Source of the DNA: Hyphomicrobiales bacterium
GTDB taxonomy: Bacteria > Pseudomonadota > Alphaproteobacteria > Rhizobiales > Devosiaceae
DNA: 29,507 nt
Reading direction: 5' to 3'
Assembly (NCBI GenBank): GCA_015487985.1
Contig: WFOP01000056.1
Location: 1-29,507, forward strand
Shown here: piece after piece, positions 8,041-16,713 of the stretch
How the letters are laid out: each line of letters begins with the position of its first letter
Position numbering within the stretch: position 1 is the first letter of the stretch
Made by a program: the position numbers and the translations under genes
Notes under the pieces: generated by a model
What the model was told of the DNA's origin: nothing
The model's database searches: none
The model's input: the letters and a program-made list of their open reading frames with translations, nothing else

Positions 8041-8544
8041 TCAAACGCGAAGTGCATCTAAAATACTCATGGCGGAGGTATTTGTCAGTTGTCCGGGCTT
8101 ATCGTCCACAAATGCCGCGCGCACAACCCCATCATCAATAATCAGGGCGGCGCGCAGCGAACGCAGCCCCAGACCACCGGCGCTCAAATCCTGCGCCAAT
8201 CCAAGTGCAACCGTCAGTTTTGCATCAAAATCGGCAATGAATTGAACCTTTCTCAGAGCTTTTTGTGATTCGGCCCAGGCCTGCATCACAAAATGGTCGT
8301 TTACCGAAACACAGATGATGTTTTTAACCCCTATGGCCACAAATTCAGCCGCATGATCAACAAATCCGGGCAGGTGCTGATTGCTGCAGGTGGGAGTATA
8401 GGCACCGGGAAGTGCAAACATCACCGTTGTGCCTTCCCCAATCCATTCGGCCAGGCAAACAGGTGCCGCAGGGACCGTTCCCACGCGCCAGACCTTGAGG
8501 TCGGGCATTTTATCCCCAGGTTCAATTCTTTTTGAATTGCTCAT
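8041..8544 (-). CDS. Peroxiredoxin, Prx5/AhpE-like (AhpC/TSA family)
   Basis: A 167-residue thioredoxin-fold peroxidase that should reduce hydrogen peroxide and alkyl hydroperoxides. The peroxidatic cysteine is C53 in the motif PGAYTPTCS (P-x3-T-x2-C), followed by HLPGF, which marks the Prx5 subgroup of alphaproteobacteria and plants. The region IICVSVNDHFVMQAW and the arginine-bearing GLGLRSLRAALII complete the active-site framework. No signal peptide is visible, so it is cytosolic and probably uses glutathione/glutaredoxin or thioredoxin. Start ATG with AAAGAGA upstream. It sits between the DsbD-like gene (45 bases upstream) and the lipoprotein gene on the same strand. Confidence 0.92.
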   Translation of the reverse strand: MSNSKRIEPGDKMPDLKVWRVGTVPAAPVCLAEWIGEGTTVMFALPGAYTPTCSNQHLPGFVDHAAEFVAIGVKNIICVSVNDHFVMQAWAESQKALRKVQFIADFDAKLTVALGLAQDLSAGGLGLRSLRAALIIDDGVVRAAFVDDKPGQLTNTSAMSILDALRV

Positions 8545-8589
8545 TGATCTCTTTGGGTATCCTTGGGCGTTCTTTGTCGTGATGAGGAC

Positions 8590-9405
8590 TTATTCACTCA
8601 AGATGAGTGGCATGGAATACTCATAGGGGCCGTCCGGGGACATAAAGGTAAGGGTAAGGTTCTTCCCCGCCAAATCCTGCATACCATCCCCGCCCAGCTT
8701 CTCAAAAGCCACTAGGCCCTCTGTTTGGCTTTTTTGAGGCATGCCAAACATTACAAAACTATTTTCAATCGTTGGGATCATGGTTTGCATGTCTATTTGG
8801 GAATCGCTTATTTCAATTCGCAATTGCTCCGATGCCAAATCATAATAAATCCGACCAAAAGGGTTGTCCTGCTGATCCCAGGGGATAGGAGAATTGGCGA
8901 TATTCTGGGCAATCTGCAATGCCACCCGATTGTCCCGGGCATCAAATGTCAGATCATGGGTAATTTGTACACTGACCGGAATACAAACTTCCGAACACAC
9001 CCCAAGAATGAGTTTCATATCCAGTCGGGGGTTGCTTGACTTTACCTGCAACTTTATCGGCAAAATCAAATTCTGCTGATAAACATAATCCACATAGCCA
9101 TAGGTTTGCAAACGTTCGGGAAATGGCCAGATAACCTTGGCTTCACCAAGTCCGGTTGAATTTGAATTGTCCAATGTCAATGGAATACCCGTTTCTCCGG
9201 GAACGCGCCAATAGGTTTTGGTGCCGGGGGGCATTTCCAGTTCCAGGGCCATCATGGTTTCCGCTTCCGATGTCAGAACATCAGAAAAAATAAGCCGCAA
9301 CCGGGTATCGGGCGCAACATCAACCCATGGTGTCTGGCCCGCCTGGGCAAGGGTTGTGAAAATCAGGCATGCAAAGGTGACAAAAATTCTGCTCATTGCA
9401 GACAT
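8590..9405 (-). CDS. Periplasmic DsbD N-terminal-domain-like protein
   Basis: A 271-residue exported protein that resembles the N-terminal (alpha) domain of the DsbD/ScsB thiol:disulfide interchange proteins. A signal peptide (about residues 1-22, ending LAQAG) is followed by an Ig-like domain with WVDVAPDTRLRLIFS, a conserved tract PPGTKTYWRVPGETGIPL, and the cysteine pair in GVCSEVCIPV (C-x3-C). In full-length DsbD this domain passes electrons to periplasmic partners, but here there is no membrane domain and no thioredoxin domain. Such stand-alone proteins occur in Rhizobiales. Start set at ATG 9405 (MSAMSRIF); ATG 9396 is equally possible, and longer upstream reading lacks a signal peptide. 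Its neighbours are a peroxiredoxin and a lipoprotein. Confidence 0.82.
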   Translation of the reverse strand: MSAMSRIFVTFACLIFTTLAQAGQTPWVDVAPDTRLRLIFSDVLTSEAETMMALELEMPPGTKTYWRVPGETGIPLTLDNSNSTGLGEAKVIWPFPERLQTYGYVDYVYQQNLILPIKLQVKSSNPRLDMKLILGVCSEVCIPVSVQITHDLTFDARDNRVALQIAQNIANSPIPWDQQDNPFGRIYYDLASEQLRIEISDSQIDMQTMIPTIENSFVMFGMPQKSQTEGLVAFEKLGGDGMQDLAGKNLTLTFMSPDGPYEYSMPLILSE

Positions 9406-9510
9406 GTAACTCAAAGTTTGTGAACATGAAACAAAAGAACGATCAGACCTTCGTGAGCGTTTGATTTTGAATGATTGCGGCGCGCGCATTTGATCGCTAA
9501 GCTGGATGGC

Positions 9511-10170
9511 ATGAAGCGGACAAAAAGCAAACACACTCAAAAAAATCTGCTGTCGGAGCGCAAGGTTCCCGGCCCCGGAATGACGTCGCTTCAGGGCCAG
9601 TTTCTGGTGGCGATGCCGATGATGATGGATAAGCGGTTCAAAGAGAGCGTTTTGTTTGTGGTGGAACACAATTCTGAAGGGGCAATGGCCATCGCCATCA
9701 ACCATGTACTGCCCGACATTTCATTTGGTGATGTCCTTGGTGATATTGAGTTAAGCAGTGCGCCCGATGGCATCAACCGGAAAATTGAAGTGTCCGAGCG
9801 GCTGGCAAATCAACCGGTTTTGCGGGGGGGACCGGTGCAAACAGGACAGGGGTTTGTATTGCATTCAGCAGATTTTGAAGTTGTGGAAAAGGCCTTTCCG
9901 ATCAATTCGGAAATTTCACTTTCGGCAAACCTGCAGGTGCTTAAAACCATGGCCATTGAAGACCGGTCGACAAAATCCCTGTTTGCATTGGGCTATTGCG
10001 GCTGGAGTCCGGGCCAGCTTGAAGAAGAAATTGCTCAAAACTCATGGCTCACGGTGCCCCACAGTTCAGAACTCTTGTTTGAGACTGCTTTTGAAGCCCG
10101 GTACGATAAAGCGCTGGCCCTTATCGGGGTTAGCCGCGCTTCGCTCAGCGCCTTTAGCGGGCATGCCTGA
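9511..10170 (+). CDS. yqgE: YqgE/AlgH family protein (UPF0301)
   Basis: A 219-residue member of the YqgE/AlgH family, whose biochemical role is not settled. The family core is clear: LQGQFLVAMPMMMDKRFKES near residue 30, VVEHNSEGAMAIAINH, VLRGGPVQTGQGFVLHS around 105-120, and ALGYCGWSPGQLEEEIAQNSWL around 155-178. The N-terminal 25 or so residues are basic and unconserved. Start set at ATG 9511; a TTG at 9475 opens the same frame but lies inside the divergent promoter region. It diverges from the DsbD-like gene and converges with the EAL gene, whose stop is eight bases away. Confidence 0.9.
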   Translation: MKRTKSKHTQKNLLSERKVPGPGMTSLQGQFLVAMPMMMDKRFKESVLFVVEHNSEGAMAIAINHVLPDISFGDVLGDIELSSAPDGINRKIEVSERLANQPVLRGGPVQTGQGFVLHSADFEVVEKAFPINSEISLSANLQVLKTMAIEDRSTKSLFALGYCGWSPGQLEEEIAQNSWLTVPHSSELLFETAFEARYDKALALIGVSRASLSAFSGHA

Positions 10171-10178
10171 TTATTGTT

Positions 10179-13067
10179 CTAAGGCCTGTTATTTGAGAAC
10201 TGCGCGGCCAGTTTTCGGTTCATTTCATTGCCCGACATGGCAGGATCAAAGACATATCCCTGCGCCATTTGACAATCCAGATCCCGCAGTCGTTGCAGTT
10301 CATCTGCAGATTCAACCCCTTCTGCAATAACCGCCAGACCCAGTTCATTGGCGAGTGAAATGATGGCGCGCATGATGGGTGCCTGGGTGTGGGTCATGCC
10401 CGAATTGTCGCTTATCTGCACGAATTGAGCGGGAATTTTAACCGTATCAAAGGGGAAACGGTGAAGATAGGACAGGGAAGAATGGCCCGTTCCAAAATCA
10501 TCAAGCGCCAGACCAACCCCCAATTCACGCAGGGCACTCAAAACAAATGCCGCGTGTTCAGGGTTGATCATCACCTGACTTTCCGTCACCTCAAGTTTGA
10601 GATGTTTGGGCAATGAGGGGTTTTCAGTCACCATTGTTTGCAAATCATTCAGCAGTGATTGCGTGGACAATTGAGAAGTGGACAGGTTGATGGAAACAAA
10701 AAAGGCTTCATCCAGCGGAAAGGTGCTTATCCAGTCGCCGGTCTGATTTACCGCCTGGCGCAGAGCCAATCGGCCAAGTTTTTCAATCAGCCCGCTTCGC
10801 TCGGCAAGGGGAACAAATTCGGATGGGGGGATTGCGCCTTTGCTGGGATGGTTCCAGCGCATAAGTGCCTCAGCACCCATGATTCGGTCCGAATGAATAT
10901 CGTATATGGGCTGATAGTGAACCTGTAGTTCACCTTCGTTCATTGCCCGTTCCAGATCTTTTTCCGAGGCTTCGGCATATGCCGCAATGGAGCGGGCAGA
11001 GGCGCGATAGGCTTCAATCCGATCACCTCCCAAACGTTTTGCATAATACATCGCCAGTTCCGCATCGCGCAGAACCTCTTGGGCATTGGCCTCGCCATTA
11101 TCAAAAATAGTGATGCCAATGGAGGCAGTCAGGGTCACGTCCTGATCGCCAAAATTAAAGGGTGTGCGCAGGGCGCGGCGCATCTGCTCGGCCGTTTCCG
11201 CAATTTTTGTTGCGCCATCATTGGAAATCAGAATAACGCCAAACTGATCGCCGGACAGCCGGGCCAGTGTATCCATGGGCTGCAGGACCCGTGCGATCCG
11301 CCTTGAAACGGCCAGCAATACCGAATCCGCAGCCGACTGGCCAATGCGCTCATCCAGCAATGAAAATTCATCCAGATCAATAATCAGCACCGCCGGCTTG
11401 GCCCCATCGGTGGCGCGCGCGCGCAACAAGGCGCGCTCCAGGCGGTCCAGCAACAACTGCTTGTTGGGTAAACCGGTCAGACTGTCATACACCGAATCAT
11501 GCAGAAGTCGCTCACGCGCCGCCCGTTCGTCCGATACATCCTGCAAGGTGCCAACAATGCGCGATACCGCTGCATCATTGCCAAGAACGGGTTTCACCCG
11601 CATGCGAAAAACCCGATAGGTGCCATCATGGTTGGCGACGCGAATATCCAGATTTGCCTTGCCCCGGCGCAATTCGACCAATGTATCAAGCGCCGTGCGA
11701 AAACGATCCCGGTCCTCTTCATGCACCCGGTCAAGCCAGATTTTGATTGAGCCGCGCAAGGTTCCCGCTCTCTCCCCCAATCGTTGATTGAGTTCCGGGG
11801 AAACGCTTACCCTGTCGCGTTCAATATTCCAGTCGAAAACAAAATCTCCACTGCCCGTCAGAGCCAGCGCCCGGCGCTCCACCTCCGACAATGAACCAAG
11901 GGAAACCTGTCCCTCGGCAAACGCATGTTGCACCGTTGTGAACCCGATCAGCATCACAATTAACACAAGACCACCAGCGACGGCGGGTTGAGCGATGTCG
12001 TTTGAAACCTGCCCCGTGAGCACCATCCAGCCAAACAGCAACCAGGCAAAATAGATGATCCAGGTGGGCACCAGCATCACCGCACGATCATATCCGCGCA
12101 GTGCCAGTAACAATATCAATACAAATCCCAAAATACCCAAAAGCAAAAGAACTGTTCTGGCAACGGTTGCGGCAATTTGGGGCTGGAGGAAAGCGAATGC
12201 AATCAAAGCAAGCATGACCGCAGACAAGGCAAGGGCCAGATGCAGGAACCGCAAATGCCAGCGGTGAAGGTTCAGATAAATGAATAAAAATCCAAACAAT
12301 GTTGTGGCCAGCCCTGCCTCGGCGGCGGCGCGATAGGGTTGCATGGAGCCATTGCCAACGCCGATCAAACGCCCCAAAACGCCAAAATCAATCAGAAGAT
12401 AGATCAGAACCGCCCAGGAAAATGCGGCAGTCGCAGGAAAGACGCCGCGCCCCTTTACCACAAACATAATGGTTAAAAATACCGCTGCGAGACCGGCAAT
12501 GCCCAAAACCGTGCCCCGAAAGAGCGTGAACGAGTTCACATAGTCCCGATAGGCGTTTGGCTCCCACATAAAGAGCTCGGGAAGCTCGCCATTTGTCAGC
12601 TCGGCAACAAAGGTTACCGTGGCACCGGGATCAAGAATAATTTCAAAAACATCGGCTTCAGGGTCCGCCTGACGCTGGGGGCGCAAGCCTGCACTGGGGG
12701 TTAAAACGGCAATACGCTCTGCCCCCAGATCGGGTCGGAAAATACCAGAACCGGGCATGCGAAAGAACGGGGCAACCAGAAGACGCTCAATCTGAATGTC
12801 AGAAGGATTGCTCAGGGCAAACAATGCCCAATTGGGATTGGTGCCTTCTTTTGCCGCCAAAACCTCGATGCGCCGAACAATGCCATCCGCCCCCGGCGCT
12901 GTGCTCAAACGCACACGCCCCTCGGTGCCAGGAACAATATCCACAGCAGCGCTCAGGTTAACAGCATTTACATCCGGTGGCGTTGCGATCACTTCAAAGG
13001 CTTTGCCCGACACAGCAAAGAGGATGAAAAACGCTACTACCACCGCCAGACTCACAAAATTACGCAT
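10179..13067 (-). CDS. Membrane PAS-GGDEF-EAL protein, probable c-di-GMP phosphodiesterase
   Basis: A 962-residue signalling protein. A signal peptide (1-23) leads to an extracytoplasmic domain (about 24-180), seven or so membrane helices (about 183-385), a PAS domain with PAC tail (about 400-515), GGDEF (about 520-690) and EAL (about 710-955). The layout resembles the 7TMR-DISM sensor class. The GGDEF signature is degenerate, S605-G-D-Q-F609, with glutamine in place of the catalytic glutamate, so cyclase activity is doubtful. The EAL domain keeps E733 (EAL), SINLS, EVTES, LDDFGTG, the lysine in KIPAQFV and AEGVE, so c-di-GMP hydrolysis is expected; KIP replaces the usual KID. It lies last in a minus-strand run after the GNAT gene, separated by 214 bases. 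Confidence 0.93.
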   Translation of the reverse strand: MRNFVSLAVVVAFFILFAVSGKAFEVIATPPDVNAVNLSAAVDIVPGTEGRVRLSTAPGADGIVRRIEVLAAKEGTNPNWALFALSNPSDIQIERLLVAPFFRMPGSGIFRPDLGAERIAVLTPSAGLRPQRQADPEADVFEIILDPGATVTFVAELTNGELPELFMWEPNAYRDYVNSFTLFRGTVLGIAGLAAVFLTIMFVVKGRGVFPATAAFSWAVLIYLLIDFGVLGRLIGVGNGSMQPYRAAAEAGLATTLFGFLFIYLNLHRWHLRFLHLALALSAVMLALIAFAFLQPQIAATVARTVLLLLGILGFVLILLLALRGYDRAVMLVPTWIIYFAWLLFGWMVLTGQVSNDIAQPAVAGGLVLIVMLIGFTTVQHAFAEGQVSLGSLSEVERRALALTGSGDFVFDWNIERDRVSVSPELNQRLGERAGTLRGSIKIWLDRVHEEDRDRFRTALDTLVELRRGKANLDIRVANHDGTYRVFRMRVKPVLGNDAAVSRIVGTLQDVSDERAARERLLHDSVYDSLTGLPNKQLLLDRLERALLRARATDGAKPAVLIIDLDEFSLLDERIGQSAADSVLLAVSRRIARVLQPMDTLARLSGDQFGVILISNDGATKIAETAEQMRRALRTPFNFGDQDVTLTASIGITIFDNGEANAQEVLRDAELAMYYAKRLGGDRIEAYRASARSIAAYAEASEKDLERAMNEGELQVHYQPIYDIHSDRIMGAEALMRWNHPSKGAIPPSEFVPLAERSGLIEKLGRLALRQAVNQTGDWISTFPLDEAFFVSINLSTSQLSTQSLLNDLQTMVTENPSLPKHLKLEVTESQVMINPEHAAFVLSALRELGVGLALDDFGTGHSSLSYLHRFPFDTVKIPAQFVQISDNSGMTHTQAPIMRAIISLANELGLAVIAEGVESADELQRLRDLDCQMAQGYVFDPAMSGNEMNRKLAAQFSNNRP

Positions 13068-13281
13068 GTTCGTCGGCTACTTCCAGACCAATTCGGTTGA
13101 CTGCCGCCCCCCTTGGTCTTCCCTTTGTTCGAAGCTGTTCCGGCATCTCATATATCAGATTTGAGCGTCCGGCAACGCGCTTATATTGTACTTTTCCGCT
13201 TGCAAACGGCGCGCAAATCTCTTGCAAGCCCCCCACAATCCCCTTGGTAACGGGGAATTGGCCTAGCTTCAAGCACATAGA

Positions 13282-13893
13282 TTAATTGCCCTTAATTGTC
13301 ATATAGTGTCTGGCGGTTAATCCATAAAGATTATGGTCTTGATATGTCCCTGCAATCTGTAAAAATTCGCGGGAAAATCCTTCTTTTTCAAATCCGGCCT
13401 TAAGCAATACATTTATGGAAGACTGGTTATGGGGCATGCTGGCCGCGTGAACACGTTGCAATTTCAAGCTGTTAAAGGCAAAGTCAAGACAAAGAGCCAT
13501 TGCGCGTCCCATATAATTCATGCCCAGGTATTCTTTACCCAGCCAATATCCAATATTTGCATGGCGGGCAGCCCGATAACGAACATTTGACAAGGTTATG
13601 CCCCCCACCAGAATTGAAGCGGGAGCTTTTTTTCCATTGGCGCCGGTGTCAAAGATAAAAAATGAATAATCGGTTCCTTGTCTGGCGGCCCGGCGTGCAT
13701 TTTTTACCCTTAGTGAAAAACTGCGGGCTGTCAGATCAACAGCGGCCCATTTGGGTTCAAACGGCGTCAAAAATTCCTTGTTCCGGTTGCGCAGACTCAG
13801 CCATTCAACATAGTTCGCCTTTTCGGGCAGGCATAATTTTATCCCCTGTCCCCTCAGTTGAGTTTTAGAACTGTTTGGAAAAAATCCAAACAT
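13282..13893 (-). CDS. GNAT N-acetyltransferase, RimJ/RimL type
   Basis: A 203-residue GNAT-fold acetyltransferase that uses acetyl-CoA; the RimJ/RimL group acetylates N-terminal amines of ribosomal or other proteins, but the substrate cannot be read here. Visible family features are GIKLCLPEKANYVEWLSLRNRN near the N-terminus, ILVGGITLSNVRY, the IGYWLGKEYLGMNYMGRAM stretch (acetyl-CoA loop region), VHAASMPHNQSSINVLLKAGFEKEGF, and the C-terminal HNLYGLT. The start is set at ATG 13893, four bases after the M16 protease stop; a TTG nine codons upstream would overlap that gene by 23 bases. It probably shares a transcript with the protease gene. Confidence 0.88.
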   Translation of the reverse strand: MFGFFPNSSKTQLRGQGIKLCLPEKANYVEWLSLRNRNKEFLTPFEPKWAAVDLTARSFSLRVKNARRAARQGTDYSFFIFDTGANGKKAPASILVGGITLSNVRYRAARHANIGYWLGKEYLGMNYMGRAMALCLDFAFNSLKLQRVHAASMPHNQSSINVLLKAGFEKEGFSREFLQIAGTYQDHNLYGLTARHYMTIKGN

Positions 13894-13897
13894 CTGA

Positions 13898-15160
13898 TCA
13901 GGAAGAAAAGTGACTGACAATTTCGCTGTATTCAGGCAGGTTTTTCACCGGGCCGTTAGCCGCAATTGATAAATTGTCACTGGAGAACAGTTGGGAGGCA
14001 ATTTCTTTTACCCGGTCAGCATCAATTCTGTTGATCCGTTCAATGGTTTCGCTCATTTCGATTGTGCGCCCCCAAAGTATCTGCTGGCGGGCAAGCTGAC
14101 CGGCGCGGGCAGCGGGGCTTTCAAGGGACATCAGCATGCCGGCACGAATCTGATTGCGCACCCGCATCACCTCTTCATCGGAAATTTTACTGATACCGGA
14201 GCGCAACTGGTCCAGTATGACCTTGACCAGTTCACCGACATTAGCCTCTCCCGTGGAAGCGGAAACGCCAAATACACCACTATCGGCAAAGGCCCAGTGA
14301 AAGGCATAAACCGAATAACAAAGTCCACGTTTTTCGCGCACTTCCTGAAACAGGCGCGAACTCATGCCCCCGCCAAGAATCGATGCGAGAATTTGCGCGG
14401 CATAAAAGCCGTCGGAATTATAGGGGCGCCCTTCAAGTCCCAGAATAATATGGGCCTGTTCGTGATCGGAAGTTTTGCGTTTATCCCCCCCCACATAGTT
14501 GGCGCTGACCGGTTTAAGCTCCCCCTCGGGCTTCAGGTTGGCAAACCGGTCCCCCACCATATCAACAAGCTGTTCGTGGTTTACGTTACCGGCAGCGGAC
14601 ACAACCATTCGGTTGCCGACATAATTGCGATCCATATAGGCGCGGATTTGCTCAGGGCCAAAGCTCTTAACCGATTCTACCGTACCAAGAATTGGACGAC
14701 CAATGGCCTGATCGGGGAAAACCGCCTTTTGAAACAAATCAAACACCTGATCATTGGGGTCATCAAGAGAGGCCCCGATTTCCTGTTCAATCACATGTTG
14801 TTCGCGGGCCAGCTCTTTGGCATCAAAAACTGAATTGCACAAAATGTCGGACAAAATATCCGTGGCCAAGGGTACGTCATCCTTAAGAACCCGGGCAAAA
14901 TAGCCGGTATGCTCAATAGAGGTTGCGGCATTGAGTTCCCCGCCGACCTGCTCAATCTGTTCCACCACCTGGCGGGAGGTGCGGGTTTTTGTGCCCTTGA
15001 ATGCCATATGTTCAAGCAGATGGGAAATGCCACTCTCGTCCTCGCGCTCCCAGCGGGAGCCGGCTTTCACCCAAACACCAATGGAGGCACTTTCAAGATG
15101 AGGCATATGGTGGGTCAGCACTGTCATGCCGTTGTCTAGTTTCGTGCTGTTTACGCTCAC
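13898..15160 (-). CDS. M16 family zinc metallopeptidase (processing-peptidase-like)
   Basis: A 420-residue member of the M16B peptidase family, related to mitochondrial processing peptidase beta. The inverted zinc motif is H47-L-L-E-H51, and the third ligand glutamate falls in EQHVIEQEIGASLDDP (about residues 120-135). The C-terminal half has GGGMSSRLFQEVREKRGLCYSVYAF, the glycine-rich loop and R/Y pair that bind substrate. The start is GTG with AAAGGAG seven bases upstream. Length matches the family. It lies 62 bases after thrC, as often in Rhizobiales, and a hairpin sits in that gap. Confidence 0.95.
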   Translation of the reverse strand: MSVNSTKLDNGMTVLTHHMPHLESASIGVWVKAGSRWEREDESGISHLLEHMAFKGTKTRTSRQVVEQIEQVGGELNAATSIEHTGYFARVLKDDVPLATDILSDILCNSVFDAKELAREQHVIEQEIGASLDDPNDQVFDLFQKAVFPDQAIGRPILGTVESVKSFGPEQIRAYMDRNYVGNRMVVSAAGNVNHEQLVDMVGDRFANLKPEGELKPVSANYVGGDKRKTSDHEQAHIILGLEGRPYNSDGFYAAQILASILGGGMSSRLFQEVREKRGLCYSVYAFHWAFADSGVFGVSASTGEANVGELVKVILDQLRSGISKISDEEVMRVRNQIRAGMLMSLESPAARAGQLARQQILWGRTIEMSETIERINRIDADRVKEIASQLFSSDNLSIAANGPVKNLPEYSEIVSHFSS

Positions 15161-15188
15161 AAAATTGCTCCTTTGACGCGCTTCTTTT

Positions 15189-15209
15189 GCGGGCTGTTTG
15201 TCAGCCCGC
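15189..15209. other. Hairpin in the thrC-M16 gap
   Basis: GCGGGCTG (15189-15196) and CAGCCCGC (15202-15209) form a perfect 8-bp stem with loop TTTGT. The T-rich flank (GGATTTTATTT) follows it on the plus strand, whereas both neighbouring genes run on the minus strand, where an A-rich flank follows. It therefore does not look like a terminator for thrC; it might block antisense transcription or act in RNA processing. Confidence 0.5.
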
Positions 15210-15222
15210 GGATTTTATTTAT

Positions 15223-16617
15223 CTAAGCGGGGGTAATACGATCGCGAATATAATTTTGAACCAGTTCAAGATCGTTGGCCAGTCGATCACATTTTTCTGT
15301 TCTTTTGTGAAGGTCTCCCAACCAGGCAGGTAATGCCGGGTCCACACCGGCAGCACCTTTTACCGCATCGGGGAATTTTGCCGGGTGCGCTGTGGCAAGG
15401 GTAATCATGGGGCTGGTTTTTGAACGGTTTTGTTCAGCCACTGCAACGCCGGTAGCAGTGTGGGGGTCAAGCAAATATTGCGCCGCATTATGATGGCGGC
15501 TGATCGTTGCCCCGGTTGTTTTTTCGTCACTGGTACCCACCAGAAAATCACGGGATATTTCTTTTAGGGCATCGGCTGTGATTTCAAAGCCACCCGACTG
15601 GGCCAGTGAATTCATCATCGTGCGAACCTTATCGGGGTCGCGCCCGTATGCCTCAAAAAGCAGCCGTTCGAAATTTGAAGATACCTGAATATCCATCGAG
15701 GGGCTGGACGTCGCCGTCACTCTGCCGGTTTGATAATGCCCTGTTTCCAGCGCGCGTCGCAAAATGTCATTGGAATTCGTCGCAATCACCAGTTTATCTA
15801 TGGGCAGCCCCATTCGTTTGGCGGCGTATCCTGCAAAAATATCGCCGAAGTTTCCCGTTGGAACTGTAAAGCTGACTTTTCGATGGGGCGCACCAAGGGC
15901 AATTGCCGAGGTGAAATAATAAACGATTTGCGCAACTATGCGCCCCCAGTTGATGGAATTGACGCCGGACAACTGCATGTCATCACGAAACCGGGTATCA
16001 AGAAACATTGATTTCACCAGATGCTGGCAATCATCAAAAGAGCCATCAATGGAAATATTGTGCACATTGTCATCCAGCACCGTTGTCATTTGTCGGCGCT
16101 GCACATCCGTTACGCGGCCATGGGGGTGCAAAATAAAGATATCCGTGTTGGAACGGCCGCGAAACGCCTCAATAGCGGCTGATCCGGTGTCCCCTGATGT
16201 TGCGCCAATGATGGTTGCCCTTTTGCCGCGTTCGCCAAGAATATGATCCATAATTCGGGCCAGCAACTGCATGGCAACATCCTTGAAGGCCAGAGTTGGC
16301 CCATGGAACAATTCCAATACAAAATGCCCCGGCTCCAGCTCAATCAGAGGCGCCACGCTTGGGTGGCGAAATGTATGATAGGCTTTGGCGATCATTTCGT
16401 TGAGAACTTTATCCTCAATCTCGCCACAGACAAACTCAGAAATGACCGCAAAAGCCACCTCTTCATAAGAGGAATTGGCCATCCCTGAAATTTGTTCAGG
16501 GGGTAATTCAGGCCATGTTTCTGGCAAATAAAGGCCACCATCGGTAGCCAAACCCGCCAAAACGGCATCACAAAAACCAAGGTTTTCCGCCTGGCCACGG
16601 GTAGATATATATTTCAT
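15223..16617 (-). CDS. thrC: Threonine synthase
   Basis: A PLP enzyme of 464 residues that converts O-phosphohomoserine to threonine. The PLP lysine is K112 in GPTLAFKDVAMQLL. Other family tracts are MKYISTRG at the N-terminus, DGGLYLPETWP, GATSGDTGSAAIEAF (phosphate-binding loop), and VPTGNFGDIFAGYAAKRMGLP. The start is ATG 16617, which gives the usual N-terminus; 25 further codons upstream are open but unlike the family. It precedes the M16 protease gene and follows SURF1, with a small hairpin between. Confidence 0.97.
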   Translation of the reverse strand: MKYISTRGQAENLGFCDAVLAGLATDGGLYLPETWPELPPEQISGMANSSYEEVAFAVISEFVCGEIEDKVLNEMIAKAYHTFRHPSVAPLIELEPGHFVLELFHGPTLAFKDVAMQLLARIMDHILGERGKRATIIGATSGDTGSAAIEAFRGRSNTDIFILHPHGRVTDVQRRQMTTVLDDNVHNISIDGSFDDCQHLVKSMFLDTRFRDDMQLSGVNSINWGRIVAQIVYYFTSAIALGAPHRKVSFTVPTGNFGDIFAGYAAKRMGLPIDKLVIATNSNDILRRALETGHYQTGRVTATSSPSMDIQVSSNFERLLFEAYGRDPDKVRTMMNSLAQSGGFEITADALKEISRDFLVGTSDEKTTGATISRHHNAAQYLLDPHTATGVAVAEQNRSKTSPMITLATAHPAKFPDAVKGAAGVDPALPAWLGDLHKRTEKCDRLANDLELVQNYIRDRITPA

Positions 16618-16684
16618 TGGGTGGTTTGGCCTTGAGTTGTTTGGGGCGCGTTTTTCACGGGGGACATTAGTCAATGCTAACGAA

Positions 16685-16708
16685 AGGCGCAACTACTCAA
16701 ATGCGCCT
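16685..16708 (-). terminator. Weak terminator-like hairpin after SURF1
   Basis: On the minus strand AGGCGCA (16708-16702) and TGCGCCT (16691-16685) pair with a 10-base loop, followed by TTCGTT. It begins six bases after the SURF1 stop. The T-tract is broken, so termination would be partial. Confidence 0.45.
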
Positions 16709-16713
16709 GATTT

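Noticed and set aside
13060..13278. A 72-codon minus-strand open frame that fits between the GNAT and EAL genes with a 3-base gap and an 8-base overlap.
   Set aside because: The fit is neat, but the residues match no family I know, there is no ribosome-binding site, and stop codons are scarce in other frames here too. More likely a leader region of the EAL gene.
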